Part shown: positions 1 through 6,019 of the stretch, one piece after another
How the letters are laid out: each line of letters begins with the position of its first letter
How positions within the stretch are numbered: position 1 is the stretch's first letter
Assembly: GCA_003641465.1 (NCBI GenBank)
Contig: QNAJ01000098.1
Coordinates: 1-6,019, forward strand
Length of the DNA: 6,019 bases
From: Verrucomicrobiota bacterium
Lineage (GTDB): Bacteria; Verrucomicrobiota; Kiritimatiellia; B70-G9
Reading direction: 5' to 3'
Made by a program: the position numbers and the translations under genes
The notes under the pieces: model-generated
Told to the model about the DNA's origin: nothing
Seen by the model: the letters and a program-made list of their open reading frames with translations, nothing else
The model's database searches: none

Positions 1-887
1 ACCTGAATACGCGTGTTCATTTCCATGAAATAGAACTCGCGGCGGTCTTCATCATACAGGAACTCCACTGTGCCGGCATTCTGGTAGCCGATAGCTTCTG
101 CGGCCCGTATGGCGGCCTTATGGATTTTCCTGCGCACCTCTGCCGGAAGTCTCGGTGAGGGAGCTTCTTCGACCAGTTTCTGGTGGCGGCGCTGGATGCT
201 GCAGTCCCGCTCTCCGAGATGCAGGATATTCCCATGGCGATCAGCGATGATCTGCACTTCGATGTGACGCGCGTTCTCAACATAGCGCTCCAGGTACAGG
301 TCCGGACGACCGAATGCCCTCTCCGCTTCTGCCGCCGCCGTCATGAAGGCTTGAGCAAGACTCACATCGTTGTGTGCGATCCGCATGCCTTTGCCTCCTC
401 CACCTGCGGCAGCCTTCAGCAGAACGGGATAGCCTATCTCCCGGGCCACCCTGAGGGCCTCTTCTTTGGAACGTACGACTCCTTCGCTGCCCGGGGTCAC
501 GGGGATACCGGCCTTACGCATGGTTTCGCGTGCTATGGACTTATCCCCGGCCGCACGGATGTTCTCCGGGGACGGGCCGATGAAGGCTATCTGGCAGTTC
601 TCACATATTTCGGCGAAGTGAGCATTTTCTGCCAGGAATCCATAACCCGGGTGGATTGCGTCAACGTCGGCCACTTCGGCGGCACTGATAATATTAGCTA
701 TCTTCAGATAGCTTTCGGAGGCGGCTGCCGGTCCGATGCAGATGGCTTCATCTGCCAGAAGAACATGTAAAGCCTCAGCATCCGCCTCTGAGAATACGGC
801 AACCGTCTGAATACCCATCTCGCGGCATGCACGGATAATCCGTACCGCTATCTCGCCCCGATTGGCTATGAGAACGCGCTCGAACAT
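1..887 (-). CDS. accC: Biotin carboxylase subunit of acetyl-CoA carboxylase, 3' end cut by window edge
   Basis: AccC carboxylates the biotin carried by AccB, using ATP and bicarbonate. This is the first half-reaction of acetyl-CoA carboxylase, the committed step of fatty acid synthesis in the cytoplasm. About 295 residues are visible of a family length near 450. The N-terminal domain opens MFERVLIANRGEIAVRIIRA and contains HPGYGFLAEN at 79-88. The ATP-grasp part shows K116 (AGDKS), K158 followed by the glycine-rich loop GGGGKGM at 162-168, H208 in RHIEVQI, and the active-site stretch ERDCSIQRRHQK at 226-237. E275 and the EMNTR motif at 289-293 are the metal and bicarbonate side of the site. 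The reading frame leaves the window just before the expected VEHPVTE stretch. The ATG at 887 gives the standard N-terminus. It lies 17 bases after the accB stop with only a weak ribosome binding site, so coupling to accB is likely. No key residue is missing in the visible part. The frame is open at the window edge with no stop in view. Confidence 0.98.
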   Translation of the reverse strand, partial: MFERVLIANRGEIAVRIIRACREMGIQTVAVFSEADAEALHVLLADEAICIGPAAASESYLKIANIISAAEVADVDAIHPGYGFLAENAHFAEICENCQIAFIGPSPENIRAAGDKSIARETMRKAGIPVTPGSEGVVRSKEEALRVAREIGYPVLLKAAAGGGGKGMRIAHNDVSLAQAFMTAAAEAERAFGRPDLYLERYVENARHIEVQIIADRHGNILHLGERDCSIQRRHQKLVEEAPSPRLPAEVRRKIHKAAIRAAEAIGYQNAGTVEFLYDEDRREFYFMEMNTRIQ

Positions 888-904
888 CGCACCAGGACAA
901 TCCT

Positions 905-1375
905 TCAGCGTGGTTCCACCAGGAATAGAACCTGCCCGAACTCGACAGGAGTAGCATTTTCGACCAGAATCTTTCTGATGACCCCCTTTGTCTCGGCCTT
1001 TATTTCGTTCATCACCTTCATGGCTTCAATGATGCATACGACCGTATCTTCTTCCACCTCCTGTCCGACAGAAACGAAGGGATCGGCTTCAGGAGAGGGA
1101 GCGCGATAGAAGGTGCCGACCATGGGAGCCTTGATCGGAATCAAGTCGGCTTCTTCATCCTTCTTCTCAGCGGGGGCGGGTTGCGGCGGTGATGGTGGCG
1201 TTATTGCCGGCGTCGCGCTCGGCACAGGCATTGTCACAGCCGGGACGCTTTGGCCGCCCTCTTCGGCAGCTCTCCGCTTGAGGGATATCCGGAAGCCTTG
1301 ATCCTCCATTTCGAATTCGGTGAGATCATTTTCTCTCATCAGCTCGATCAGTTTCCTTATATCCTTGATTTCCAT
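905..1375 (-). CDS. accB: Biotin carboxyl carrier protein of acetyl-CoA carboxylase (BCCP)
   Basis: AccB carries the biotin that AccC carboxylates and that the carboxyltransferase (AccAD) discharges onto acetyl-CoA. The protein has 156 residues, normal for BCCP. Residues 1-34 form the usual N-terminal segment (MEIKDIRKLIELM, then FEMEDQGFRISLKR). A Pro/Ala-rich mobile linker spans about 45-70. The C-terminal biotinyl domain runs from about 78 to 156, with APMVGTFYRAPSP near the start and EAMKVMNEI around the biotin-accepting lysine, K120. The ATG at 1375 is chosen because it gives the family N-terminus and sits 7 bases behind a very strong Shine-Dalgarno (GGAGGAGG). An in-frame GTG at 1468 would add 31 residues rich in Arg, Gly and Ser that do not resemble BCCP. 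The gene follows a 282-base gap after holB and is followed by accC after 17 bases. It therefore probably heads the accBC operon from its own promoter. A hairpin in the leader may affect its translation. Confidence 0.98.
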   Translation of the reverse strand: MEIKDIRKLIELMRENDLTEFEMEDQGFRISLKRRAAEEGGQSVPAVTMPVPSATPAITPPSPPQPAPAEKKDEEADLIPIKAPMVGTFYRAPSPEADPFVSVGQEVEEDTVVCIIEAMKVMNEIKAETKGVIRKILVENATPVEFGQVLFLVEPR

Positions 1376-1382
1376 AAGCCTG

Positions 1383-1390
1383 CCTCCTCC
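1383..1390 (-). promoter_or_regulatory. Strong Shine-Dalgarno of accB that decides its start
   Basis: GGAGGAGG lies 7 bases upstream of the ATG at 1375. It is the strongest ribosome binding site in the window apart from that of cysS and argues for the short AccB start over the in-frame GTG at 1468. The same bases form the 3' arm of a possible leader hairpin. Confidence 0.85.
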
Positions 1391-1429
1391 GGCCGAGCCG
1401 ACCGCGTTGCTTTCCCGACTCCGGAGAGG
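1383..1429 (-). promoter_or_regulatory. Possible hairpin that hides the accB Shine-Dalgarno
   Basis: Read on the minus strand, CCTCTCCGG (1429-1421) can pair with CCGGAGGAGG (1392-1383). This gives nine base pairs with a single bulged G at 1386, closing a 28-base loop. The 3' arm contains the whole accB Shine-Dalgarno. A shorter competing hairpin (CGGC-TCG-GCCG) lies in the loop and runs into the 3' arm. The pairing is directly visible; that it folds in the cell or regulates AccB is inference. In a GC-rich leader such complementarity can occur by chance, because any pyrimidine-rich run pairs with a purine-rich Shine-Dalgarno. Confidence 0.35.
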
Positions 1430-1434
1430 ATCCC

Positions 1435-1457
1435 GGCCCCTCTTCGTCCCAGAGGCC
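1435..1457 (-). other. Second imperfect hairpin in the accB leader
   Basis: On the minus strand GGCCTCT (1457-1451) can pair with AGAGGGGCC (1443-1435): seven base pairs with a two-G bulge around a 7-base loop. It sits just upstream of the hairpin that covers the Shine-Dalgarno. No U-rich run follows, so it is not an intrinsic terminator. It could be part of a structured leader or a chance pairing. Confidence 0.25.
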
Positions 1458-1601
1458 TCCCTCTCCACTTGCTCCGGACGTCAACAACGATCTCCGTATT
1501 TTCTGCGGCGCGGTATATTAAATCCCTGTTACGGATTACTCCGAGATTACCCCAAAGTAGACGTCGCGGTCACGTGCTTTTTGTCTTATGCCTCCAGGCA
1601 C

Positions 1602-1631
1602 ATGATAGCTGACCGATTGAACGAATATCAA
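1602..1631 (-). promoter_or_regulatory. Candidate sigma70-type promoter for accBC
   Basis: On the minus strand TTGATA (1631-1626) and TATCAT (1607-1602) are separated by 18 bases. Each hexamer matches the sigma70 consensus at five of six positions. The promoter lies just after the holB stop in the 282-base gap before accB, and transcription would begin near 1595, giving a leader of about 220 bases. Its position where two functional groups meet fits a separate accBC transcript. A TAATAT further down (near 1521-1526) lacks a suitable -35 box and is a poorer candidate. This is a sequence match only. Confidence 0.45.
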
Positions 1632-1657
1632 TCCCGGACACCGGCAGCAAGCCACGA

Positions 1658-2515
1658 TCACGGCAGCAGCACATCTTCCACTGAGATTCGTTCATCCATA
1701 TGACGATCCAGGAGACGCTCCAGCCTTTCCAGCCTGGAGACCCACCACAGCCATTGCCTACGCAGAGAGAAATTCTCCGCCGCATTCCCATTCTGCCGCA
1801 GACTGGCTTGGCGGAACGTTTCCGAAAGAAGGGCGACAATGTTTCTCCGCAGAATAGCCCTTTCCATGTCCGGCGCCCCCTCCCCCTCGCCACCGTCACG
1901 GCTCTCCAGTAAACGTGCTGCCTGTAAGAGCTCCTCGGCTGCACAGGCAATCAGCAGCGGGTCCTGGCTCCGGGCTGCACTGACCAGCAGCTCCTGGAGA
2001 CGCGCGTCCGGTCTGGCTGCCGGTTTACCCCGCCCCTGATCCCACCGCAGGACCTGGCTCCGTGAGATAACAGTTTCGGGTAGCGCTTGCGGACGTTCAG
2101 TGAGCAGCAGCAAGGTACTATTGCCCGCCGGCTCTTCCAGCGTTTTGAGAAAGGCATTGGCGGCTTCCCGTGTCATCCGGTCAGCCTCAACCAGGATCAC
2201 GATTTTGGCAGTTCCGAGATAAGGCTTCTTGCCGACAAAATCGATCACTTCGCGGATCTGAGACACCGTCAGCGCTGCACTTCTGCCGGTGGGCCCCACG
2301 ACAAGAACGTCGGGATGGCTACGAGTGGAACATAGTCTACATGCACGGCATTCTCCGCAAGCAGATTGCGTTTCACAGAGTATGAGGGAGGCAATCGAGT
2401 GCGCGACTTCCAGGCCACTTTCCGGAGAGGCCACCAGAAGATATGCGTGGGCCAGACGATTGCTCTCCAGCGCACTCTTCAGACGTTCAAGCAGAGATGC
2501 TCGGTCCGCAGACAT
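1658..2515 (-). CDS. holB: DNA polymerase III delta' subunit (clamp loader)
   Basis: Delta' is the rigid stator of the clamp loader that opens the beta clamp and places it on primed DNA. The protein has 285 residues, somewhat shorter than the E. coli protein (334). The N-terminus, LLERLKSALESNRLAHAYLL, is typical. The P-loop position reads ASPESGLEVA, with no Lys-Ser/Thr, so nucleotide binding is unlikely, as in E. coli delta'. A zinc module follows with C47, C53, C56 and C59 (CGECRAC), plus an extra C62, and then HPDV. Residues 116-129 (EAANAFLKTLEEP) and SRS at 151-153 mark the AAA+ core. SRS replaces the usual SRC but keeps the arginine finger R152. The C-terminal half is the helical oligomerisation region. 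It is too short, and lacks the Walker A motif, for DnaX. The ATG at 2515 lies inside the end of tmk (29-base overlap) with only a weak Shine-Dalgarno, suggesting coupling. An in-frame ATG at 2569 would add 18 residues without family resemblance. Confidence 0.95.
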   Translation of the reverse strand: MSADRASLLERLKSALESNRLAHAYLLVASPESGLEVAHSIASLILCETQSACGECRACRLCSTRSHPDVLVVGPTGRSAALTVSQIREVIDFVGKKPYLGTAKIVILVEADRMTREAANAFLKTLEEPAGNSTLLLLTERPQALPETVISRSQVLRWDQGRGKPAARPDARLQELLVSAARSQDPLLIACAAEELLQAARLLESRDGGEGEGAPDMERAILRRNIVALLSETFRQASLRQNGNAAENFSLRRQWLWWVSRLERLERLLDRHMDERISVEDVLLP

Positions 2516-3146
2516 CCTGAACCAGCGCCCATACTTCCTCTGCAACAATGTCGCTATGTTTGGATGCATCTACAACTCGAATGCGTTCAGGATAAAGCCG
2601 TGCCAGTTCCAGGTATCCTTCCCGGATCCGCTCGTGGAACGGCAAATCCTCTCTCTCCAGGCGGTCCAACCCGGTGCCATTAAGGATGTGTCTCTCTTTC
2701 AGGCGGCGCAAACCTTCCTTCACGTCGATATCCAGTATGATTGTGAGATCCGGCGCGACCCCGTCGATCGCAAACCGGTTGATCCGCAGAATATCGTCCA
2801 ATGAAAATCCGCGACCAAACCCCTGATAGGCAGTCGTAGAATCTGCGAAGCGGTCGGCGATCACCCACAGTCCCTTCTCGAGCTGTGGCAAGATTACTTT
2901 CCGCACAAGCTGCGCGCGGCTGGCTGCGAACAGTAGAACCTCCGCCTCAGGACACGGGGGTTCACCTGCACCATCAAACTGTAGTAAGGACCGGATGGCC
3001 TCCCCCAGCTTAGTGCCTCCAGGCTCCCTGGTATAGACGGCAGCGATTCCGTTTTCTCCCAGGCGTGCGACAAGGCGCTGTGCCTGTGTGGTCTTGCCCC
3101 CACCCTCGGGCCCTTCGAATGTGATGAACCTTCCGCGTGACGGCAT
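2487..3146 (-). CDS. tmk: Thymidylate kinase (dTMP kinase)
   Basis: Tmk phosphorylates dTMP to dTDP with ATP, the last step specific to dTTP synthesis. The protein has 219 residues, close to the family norm. The P-loop is FEGPEGGGKTT at 10-20 with K18. REPGGT at 40-45 is the dTMP-binding segment. DRFADSTTAYQG at 98-109 is the thymidylate kinase signature. The LID region lies near 148-165 (RLKERH, then LDRLE). It carries arginines while the P-loop lacks the arginine found in some homologues, like the E. coli type of enzyme. The ATG at 3146 is chosen because MPSRGRFITFEG is the normal N-terminus and GGAGAG lies 7 bases upstream. An in-frame start at 3242 would only add 32 residues encoded inside cysS. 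The cysS stop and this start share one base (TGATG), and the 3' end overlaps holB by 29 bases. A tmk-holB pair is a common bacterial arrangement. Confidence 0.98.
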   Translation of the reverse strand: MPSRGRFITFEGPEGGGKTTQAQRLVARLGENGIAAVYTREPGGTKLGEAIRSLLQFDGAGEPPCPEAEVLLFAASRAQLVRKVILPQLEKGLWVIADRFADSTTAYQGFGRGFSLDDILRINRFAIDGVAPDLTIILDIDVKEGLRRLKERHILNGTGLDRLEREDLPFHERIREGYLELARLYPERIRVVDASKHSDIVAEEVWALVQDVCGPSISA

Positions 3147-4561
3147 CACTTCGCTCTCCGCAGGCGAGGCCCTTCCGGGGTATCCTGCACTATCCATCCC
3201 ATCCTCAGTAAGCGGTCTCTGATCTTGTCCGCCTCCGCCCAATTCTTTTTCCTCCGCAGTCGTTCCCGCTCCTGCACCAGCGCGTGCACCTCTTGATCGG
3301 GATGCTCTTCCGATTCGACTTCAAGGAACCCCCAGACACGGTCCATTTTAGTCAAAAACGACTCCAGCAGAGCGGCGCCATCGGAGGTTATGGCATCCCT
3401 ATCCAGTGCACGGTTCACGTCGCGCAGCAGATCAAACAGCGCAGCAAGCGCTGGGGCCACATTGAGATCGTCATCAAGTGCCTGGATGAACTTTTCTTCA
3501 GAGCGTGATACAAGGTGCTTGCTGGTGTCGTCAACACCGTGGCCCTTTCTGCGATAGACCAGTTCCCGCAGCCGTCGGCGCGTGTCGTCAATTCGTGCAA
3601 GGGCATTGCGCGCCGCATCGAGAGAAGAAAGGGTGAAGTTGAGACTCTGCCGATAGTGTGTGCCGATTAGAACAAAGCGTACTTCTCTGCCGGAATATCC
3701 TCGCTTAAGGAGATCCCGCAGTGTGAAGAAGTTACCCAGCGACTTCGACATTTTTTGACCTTCGACCACCAGATGTGCACAGTGAAGCCAGTAACGTACA
3801 AACGGTTTTCCGGTGGCTGCCTCACTCTGGGCGATTTCGTTCTCGTGGTGTGGGAATATGTTGTCTATCCCTCCGGTGTGAATATCGAAGGTCTCACCCA
3901 GATATTTCATGCTCATGGCCGAACATTCGATATGCCATCCCGGGCGTCCCCGGCCCCATGGGGACTCCCAGGAGACATCTCCATCCGCCTCATCCCATGC
4001 TTTCCAGAGAGCGAAGTCGGCTACATCCTGTTTGCCATATTCGTCATGAACGACTCTGGCTCCCGCCTTGAGACCCGACGTATCTACGCAGGAGAGCTTG
4101 CCGTATTGCGGAAAGGAGCTGATGTCGAAGTACACCGATCCATCCTCTGAAACGTACGCGTGCCCTTTTCGTATCAGCGTCTCAATCAACGCAATCATGT
4201 CACCGACGTGATCTGTCGCTGCAGGGTAAAATTCCGCGCGTTCAATACGTAGCGTATCGAGGTCCTCGAAAAACGCCTGCTTGTAACGGGCCGTGAACTC
4301 GTCCAGTGACACTCCTTCCCGGCGGGCACCCCGGATAGTCTTATCGTCAACGTCAGTCAGGTTCATGACCTGGATTACACGGTAACCTCTGAATTTCAGG
4401 TAACGACGAAGGAGATCTTCGAACACGTATGCCCGGAAGTTACCTATATGGGCGTAGTCATATACGGTCGGCCCGCATGTGTACATACGCACTTCGCCGG
4501 GTACAAGGGGCTCGAAATCCATAATTGTGCGGGTGAGCGTATTGAAAAAACGGATACCCAT
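3146..4561 (-). CDS. cysS: Cysteinyl-tRNA synthetase
   Basis: CysRS charges tRNA(Cys) with cysteine. It is a class I synthetase of 471 residues, the usual length. The Rossmann fold contains the HIGH-type motif HIGN at 38-41 and the KMSKS motif at 270-274. The zinc site that selects cysteine is complete: C29 in MYTCGPTVYD, C213 in GWHIECSAM, and H238 and E242 in HHENE. NLTDVDDKTI at 67-76 is another family signature. A helical domain follows, and the C-terminal part (WAEADKIRDRLLRMG at 441-455) is the anticodon-binding end. The ATG at 4561 has the strong Shine-Dalgarno AGGAGG four bases upstream. The gene lies 207 bases after tilS and shares one base with tmk. All catalytic motifs are intact, and I see no sign of truncation or of the fusions or shortened forms (MshC-like) known in relatives. 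Confidence 0.99.
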   Translation of the reverse strand: MGIRFFNTLTRTIMDFEPLVPGEVRMYTCGPTVYDYAHIGNFRAYVFEDLLRRYLKFRGYRVIQVMNLTDVDDKTIRGARREGVSLDEFTARYKQAFFEDLDTLRIERAEFYPAATDHVGDMIALIETLIRKGHAYVSEDGSVYFDISSFPQYGKLSCVDTSGLKAGARVVHDEYGKQDVADFALWKAWDEADGDVSWESPWGRGRPGWHIECSAMSMKYLGETFDIHTGGIDNIFPHHENEIAQSEAATGKPFVRYWLHCAHLVVEGQKMSKSLGNFFTLRDLLKRGYSGREVRFVLIGTHYRQSLNFTLSSLDAARNALARIDDTRRRLRELVYRRKGHGVDDTSKHLVSRSEEKFIQALDDDLNVAPALAALFDLLRDVNRALDRDAITSDGAALLESFLTKMDRVWGFLEVESEEHPDQEVHALVQERERLRRKKNWAEADKIRDRLLRMGWIVQDTPEGPRLRRAK

Positions 4562-4594
4562 TCTCCCTCCTCTCCCGTCTCTGACGAGTGAGTG

Positions 4595-4672
4595 CTATTC
4601 GACCACCCGTACCTCAGATTGACCCTGCAAGCGGAAATCCTTGCGCCTGTATCCGGCCTTGTCAAACTTCAT
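4595..4672 (-). CDS. Doubtful 25-residue ORF between tilS and cysS
   Basis: The ATG at 4672 has GGAG seven to eight bases upstream and is followed by 25 codons to a TAG. The peptide is basic and polar, opening MKFDKAGYRRKDFRLQ and ending in EVRVVE. I do not recognise it. The frame is the same as that of tilS and stays open back to the tilS stop (57 codons in all), with no good start codon further upstream. An open stretch of that length arises by chance fairly often at this base composition. The Shine-Dalgarno and location make translation possible, but it may equally be plain spacer or leader of cysS. No function is proposed. Confidence 0.2.
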   Translation of the reverse strand: MKFDKAGYRRKDFRLQGQSEVRVVE

Positions 4673-4768
4673 CTGCCGCTCCACCGCGTGGCTGCGACGG
4701 TCAACGGATAAGGTCGGGCAAAGATTTGCATTCCAGCAGACTATCTTGAGCCCCGGAATCCGCGTAGA

Positions 4769-6019
4769 TCACCGTGATATTCCGCGTTCTACCCGTATGT
4801 GTAACATCCGGTGCCCTTTTCCCTGCCATCCCTCTGCGGGACGGAAGCCGGCTACCCATACGATCTCTCCGTCGGCTTCCAAAACGGGTACCCGCCTTCG
4901 CTCATCCCGCGGCAGTTTGTTATCCGTGAAGATATCCTGCAACTTTCGAGAGCCTCTCATGCCAGAGGGCCGTATCCGGTCACCCGGCTTCCATGACCGG
5001 ACCACGAGCCGACAATGTCGGCATTTCTCCTCATTCAGATACACTTCGGCAGGGTATTCACCCACACGCCCACGCACTTCAGGCGGATGGTCACCCGGAA
5101 GGCTGACCCACTCCGCCCGGACAAGAAGATCAGCTTCCGGTATAGCCGTCTGGCCATCTATCTGCAGAAAATACCTGTAGGGTGCCGGCTCCCGCAGGCC
5201 TGACGGAAGAAGCGCAATGAAATCCGGCCCTCGCAAGGCGTACCAGCCTGTCCCGAGATCCACACGGGTCCCCGAACGCTGATGAATCAAATCCGCGATT
5301 CGTTGCACGTTGTGCCAATTCAGGGGTGCACCCTGTATTCTTAGGAAATGAACGATCACCCGGCGGCATGCGGCTTCGGGCAGGGCCCGCACAATCGAGA
5401 GAATCAAGCGCCCCTCGTGGTCTGTGCAGGACTGCAGCAGGTTAGTTACGATGGTCGCCAGCCACTTCTCCTCTTCGGCAATAATTCCCGCCAGACGCGC
5501 AATATTTTCTCTTGCCGCCGGATTGATGTGCCTTTCCATCCAAGGGATCAATTCAGCGCGGATGCGGTTCCGCGTGAACCTCGGGTCGCTGTTTGAACTG
5601 TCTTCAAGCCAGGTGTGCCCCATTGTCCGCAGGTAATTGCAAAGCTCGGCATGGCGGAACCCTAACAGAGGGCGCACAACTGGAATTCCACCAATGCGTA
5701 CGACTGGGCGAATTCCGGCCAGTCCGAGTGGTCCGCAGCCCCGAACAAGGTGAAAGATGACGGTCTCAACGACATCATCCTCAGTGTGTCCCGTAGCGAC
5801 AAAATCCGCCCTGATACTACGGGCAATCGAAACCAGCTCACGGTACCGGACCCTGCGGCCAGCCTCTTCAAGCGACTCACCGGGGCCGCGTTCGCCTTCC
5901 ACATCTACCTTCGCGACACTCAACGGTATCCCCATCTGGCCGCAGAGTCGGGCGACAAAATCAGCATCACGATCCGCCTCCGCGCCGCGCAGCCCGTGGT
6001 GAATGTGAGCGGCATACGG
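4769..6019 (-). CDS. tilS: tRNA(Ile)-lysidine synthase, 5' end cut by window edge
   Basis: TilS uses ATP to join lysine to C34 of the tRNA(Ile) with anticodon CAU. This makes lysidine and switches decoding from AUG to AUA. The visible 416 residues lack the N-terminal start and the SGGxDS PP-loop, which lie beyond the window. The first residues read PYAAHIHHGLRGAEADRD, the segment that normally follows the PP-loop by about 30 residues, so roughly 50 residues are missing. Further along are GHTEDDVVET (77-86), RGCGPLGLAG (93-102) and EDSSNSDPRFTRNRIR (139-154), all typical of the N-type ATPase domain. The C-terminal TilS domain appears at about 335-410, with RSWKPGDRIRPSG (341-353) and RKLQDIFTDNKLPRDERR (358-375). 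An ATG at 5935 is internal and not the start. A CxxC pair (KCRHC, C333 and C336) before the C-terminal domain is unusual to my eye. The gene ends normally in TGA, 207 bases before cysS. Confidence 0.96.
   Translation of the reverse strand, partial: PYAAHIHHGLRGAEADRDADFVARLCGQMGIPLSVAKVDVEGERGPGESLEEAGRRVRYRELVSIARSIRADFVATGHTEDDVVETVIFHLVRGCGPLGLAGIRPVVRIGGIPVVRPLLGFRHAELCNYLRTMGHTWLEDSSNSDPRFTRNRIRAELIPWMERHINPAARENIARLAGIIAEEEKWLATIVTNLLQSCTDHEGRLILSIVRALPEAACRRVIVHFLRIQGAPLNWHNVQRIADLIHQRSGTRVDLGTGWYALRGPDFIALLPSGLREPAPYRYFLQIDGQTAIPEADLLVRAEWVSLPGDHPPEVRGRVGEYPAEVYLNEEKCRHCRLVVRSWKPGDRIRPSGMRGSRKLQDIFTDNKLPRDERRRVPVLEADGEIVWVAGFRPAEGWQGKGHRMLHIRVERGISR

Noticed and set aside
183..770. 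A 195-codon open frame on the plus strand
   Set aside because: It lies wholly antisense to accC, whose protein is unmistakable. The antisense product has no recognisable motif and a composition expected from a mirrored GC-rich gene.
1376..1468. Longer AccB start at the in-frame GTG 1468
   Set aside because: The GTG has GGAG nearby, but the added 31 residues are Arg/Gly/Ser-rich and unlike BCCP, and the ATG at 1375 has a much better Shine-Dalgarno.
1570..1950. A 126-codon minus-strand open frame reaching into the holB-accB gap
   Set aside because: It is an out-of-frame shadow of the holB 3' end, rich in Arg, Trp and Gly, without family resemblance.
2289..2804. A 171-codon plus-strand open frame
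   Set aside because: It is antisense to tmk and the start of holB, both firmly identified; there is no Shine-Dalgarno or motif.
4625..4642. Small inverted repeat GCAAG...CTTGC in the tilS-cysS gap
   Set aside because: A five-base stem with an 8-base loop and no U-run is too weak for a terminator and likely to be chance.
4637..4665. Perfect -35 box TTGACA before cysS
   Set aside because: At 16 to 18 bases downstream the best -10 is AAGGAT, with only three of six matches, so it does not stand as a promoter.
4444..4665. A 73-codon minus-strand open frame starting with TTG in the gap
   Set aside because: Most of it overlaps the conserved cysS N-terminus out of frame, and it has no recognisable features.

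Overview
The window is ordinary bacterial chromosome. It carries six protein-coding genes, all on the minus strand and packed head to tail, so they read from right to left: tilS (5' end beyond the window), cysS, tmk, holB, accB and accC (3' end beyond the window). I see no tRNA, rRNA, mobile element, CRISPR array, phage gene or sizeable repeat. The base composition looks moderately GC-rich by eye. The proteins are clearly bacterial. The species cannot be fixed from this sequence. The wording of the AccB biotin motif (EAMKVMNEI) and of the CysRS N-terminus recalls Planctomycetes-Verrucomicrobia-Chlamydiae-type or deltaproteobacterial-type sequences, but that is only an impression.

Layout from right to left. 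Bases 6019-4769 hold the tRNA(Ile)-lysidine synthase TilS without its N-terminal PP-loop. A 207-base gap (4768-4562) follows. It holds no recognised gene, only two tiny and doubtful ORFs and the strong Shine-Dalgarno of cysS. Then comes a tight block, cysS (4561-3146), tmk (3146-2487) and holB (2515-1658). The cysS stop and tmk start share one base (TGATG), and tmk and holB overlap by 29 bases, so translational coupling is likely. A 282-base gap (1657-1376) separates holB from accB. It contains a good sigma70-like promoter candidate (TTGATA-18-TATCAT) and a long leader, in which a GC-rich hairpin could cover the very strong accB Shine-Dalgarno. accB (1375-905) and accC (887 to the window edge) form the usual biotin carboxyl carrier / biotin carboxylase pair, 17 bases apart.

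Functionally this is a housekeeping cluster. TilS and CysRS supply decoding-competent tRNAs, Tmk makes dTDP for DNA synthesis, delta' is part of the polymerase III clamp loader, and AccB/AccC start fatty acid synthesis. The accBC pair probably has its own promoter and is a neighbour of the upstream block more than a functional partner. No new biological system is evident. The points most worth a second look are the accB leader, the gap between tilS and cysS, and the strongly degenerate nucleotide site of delta'.
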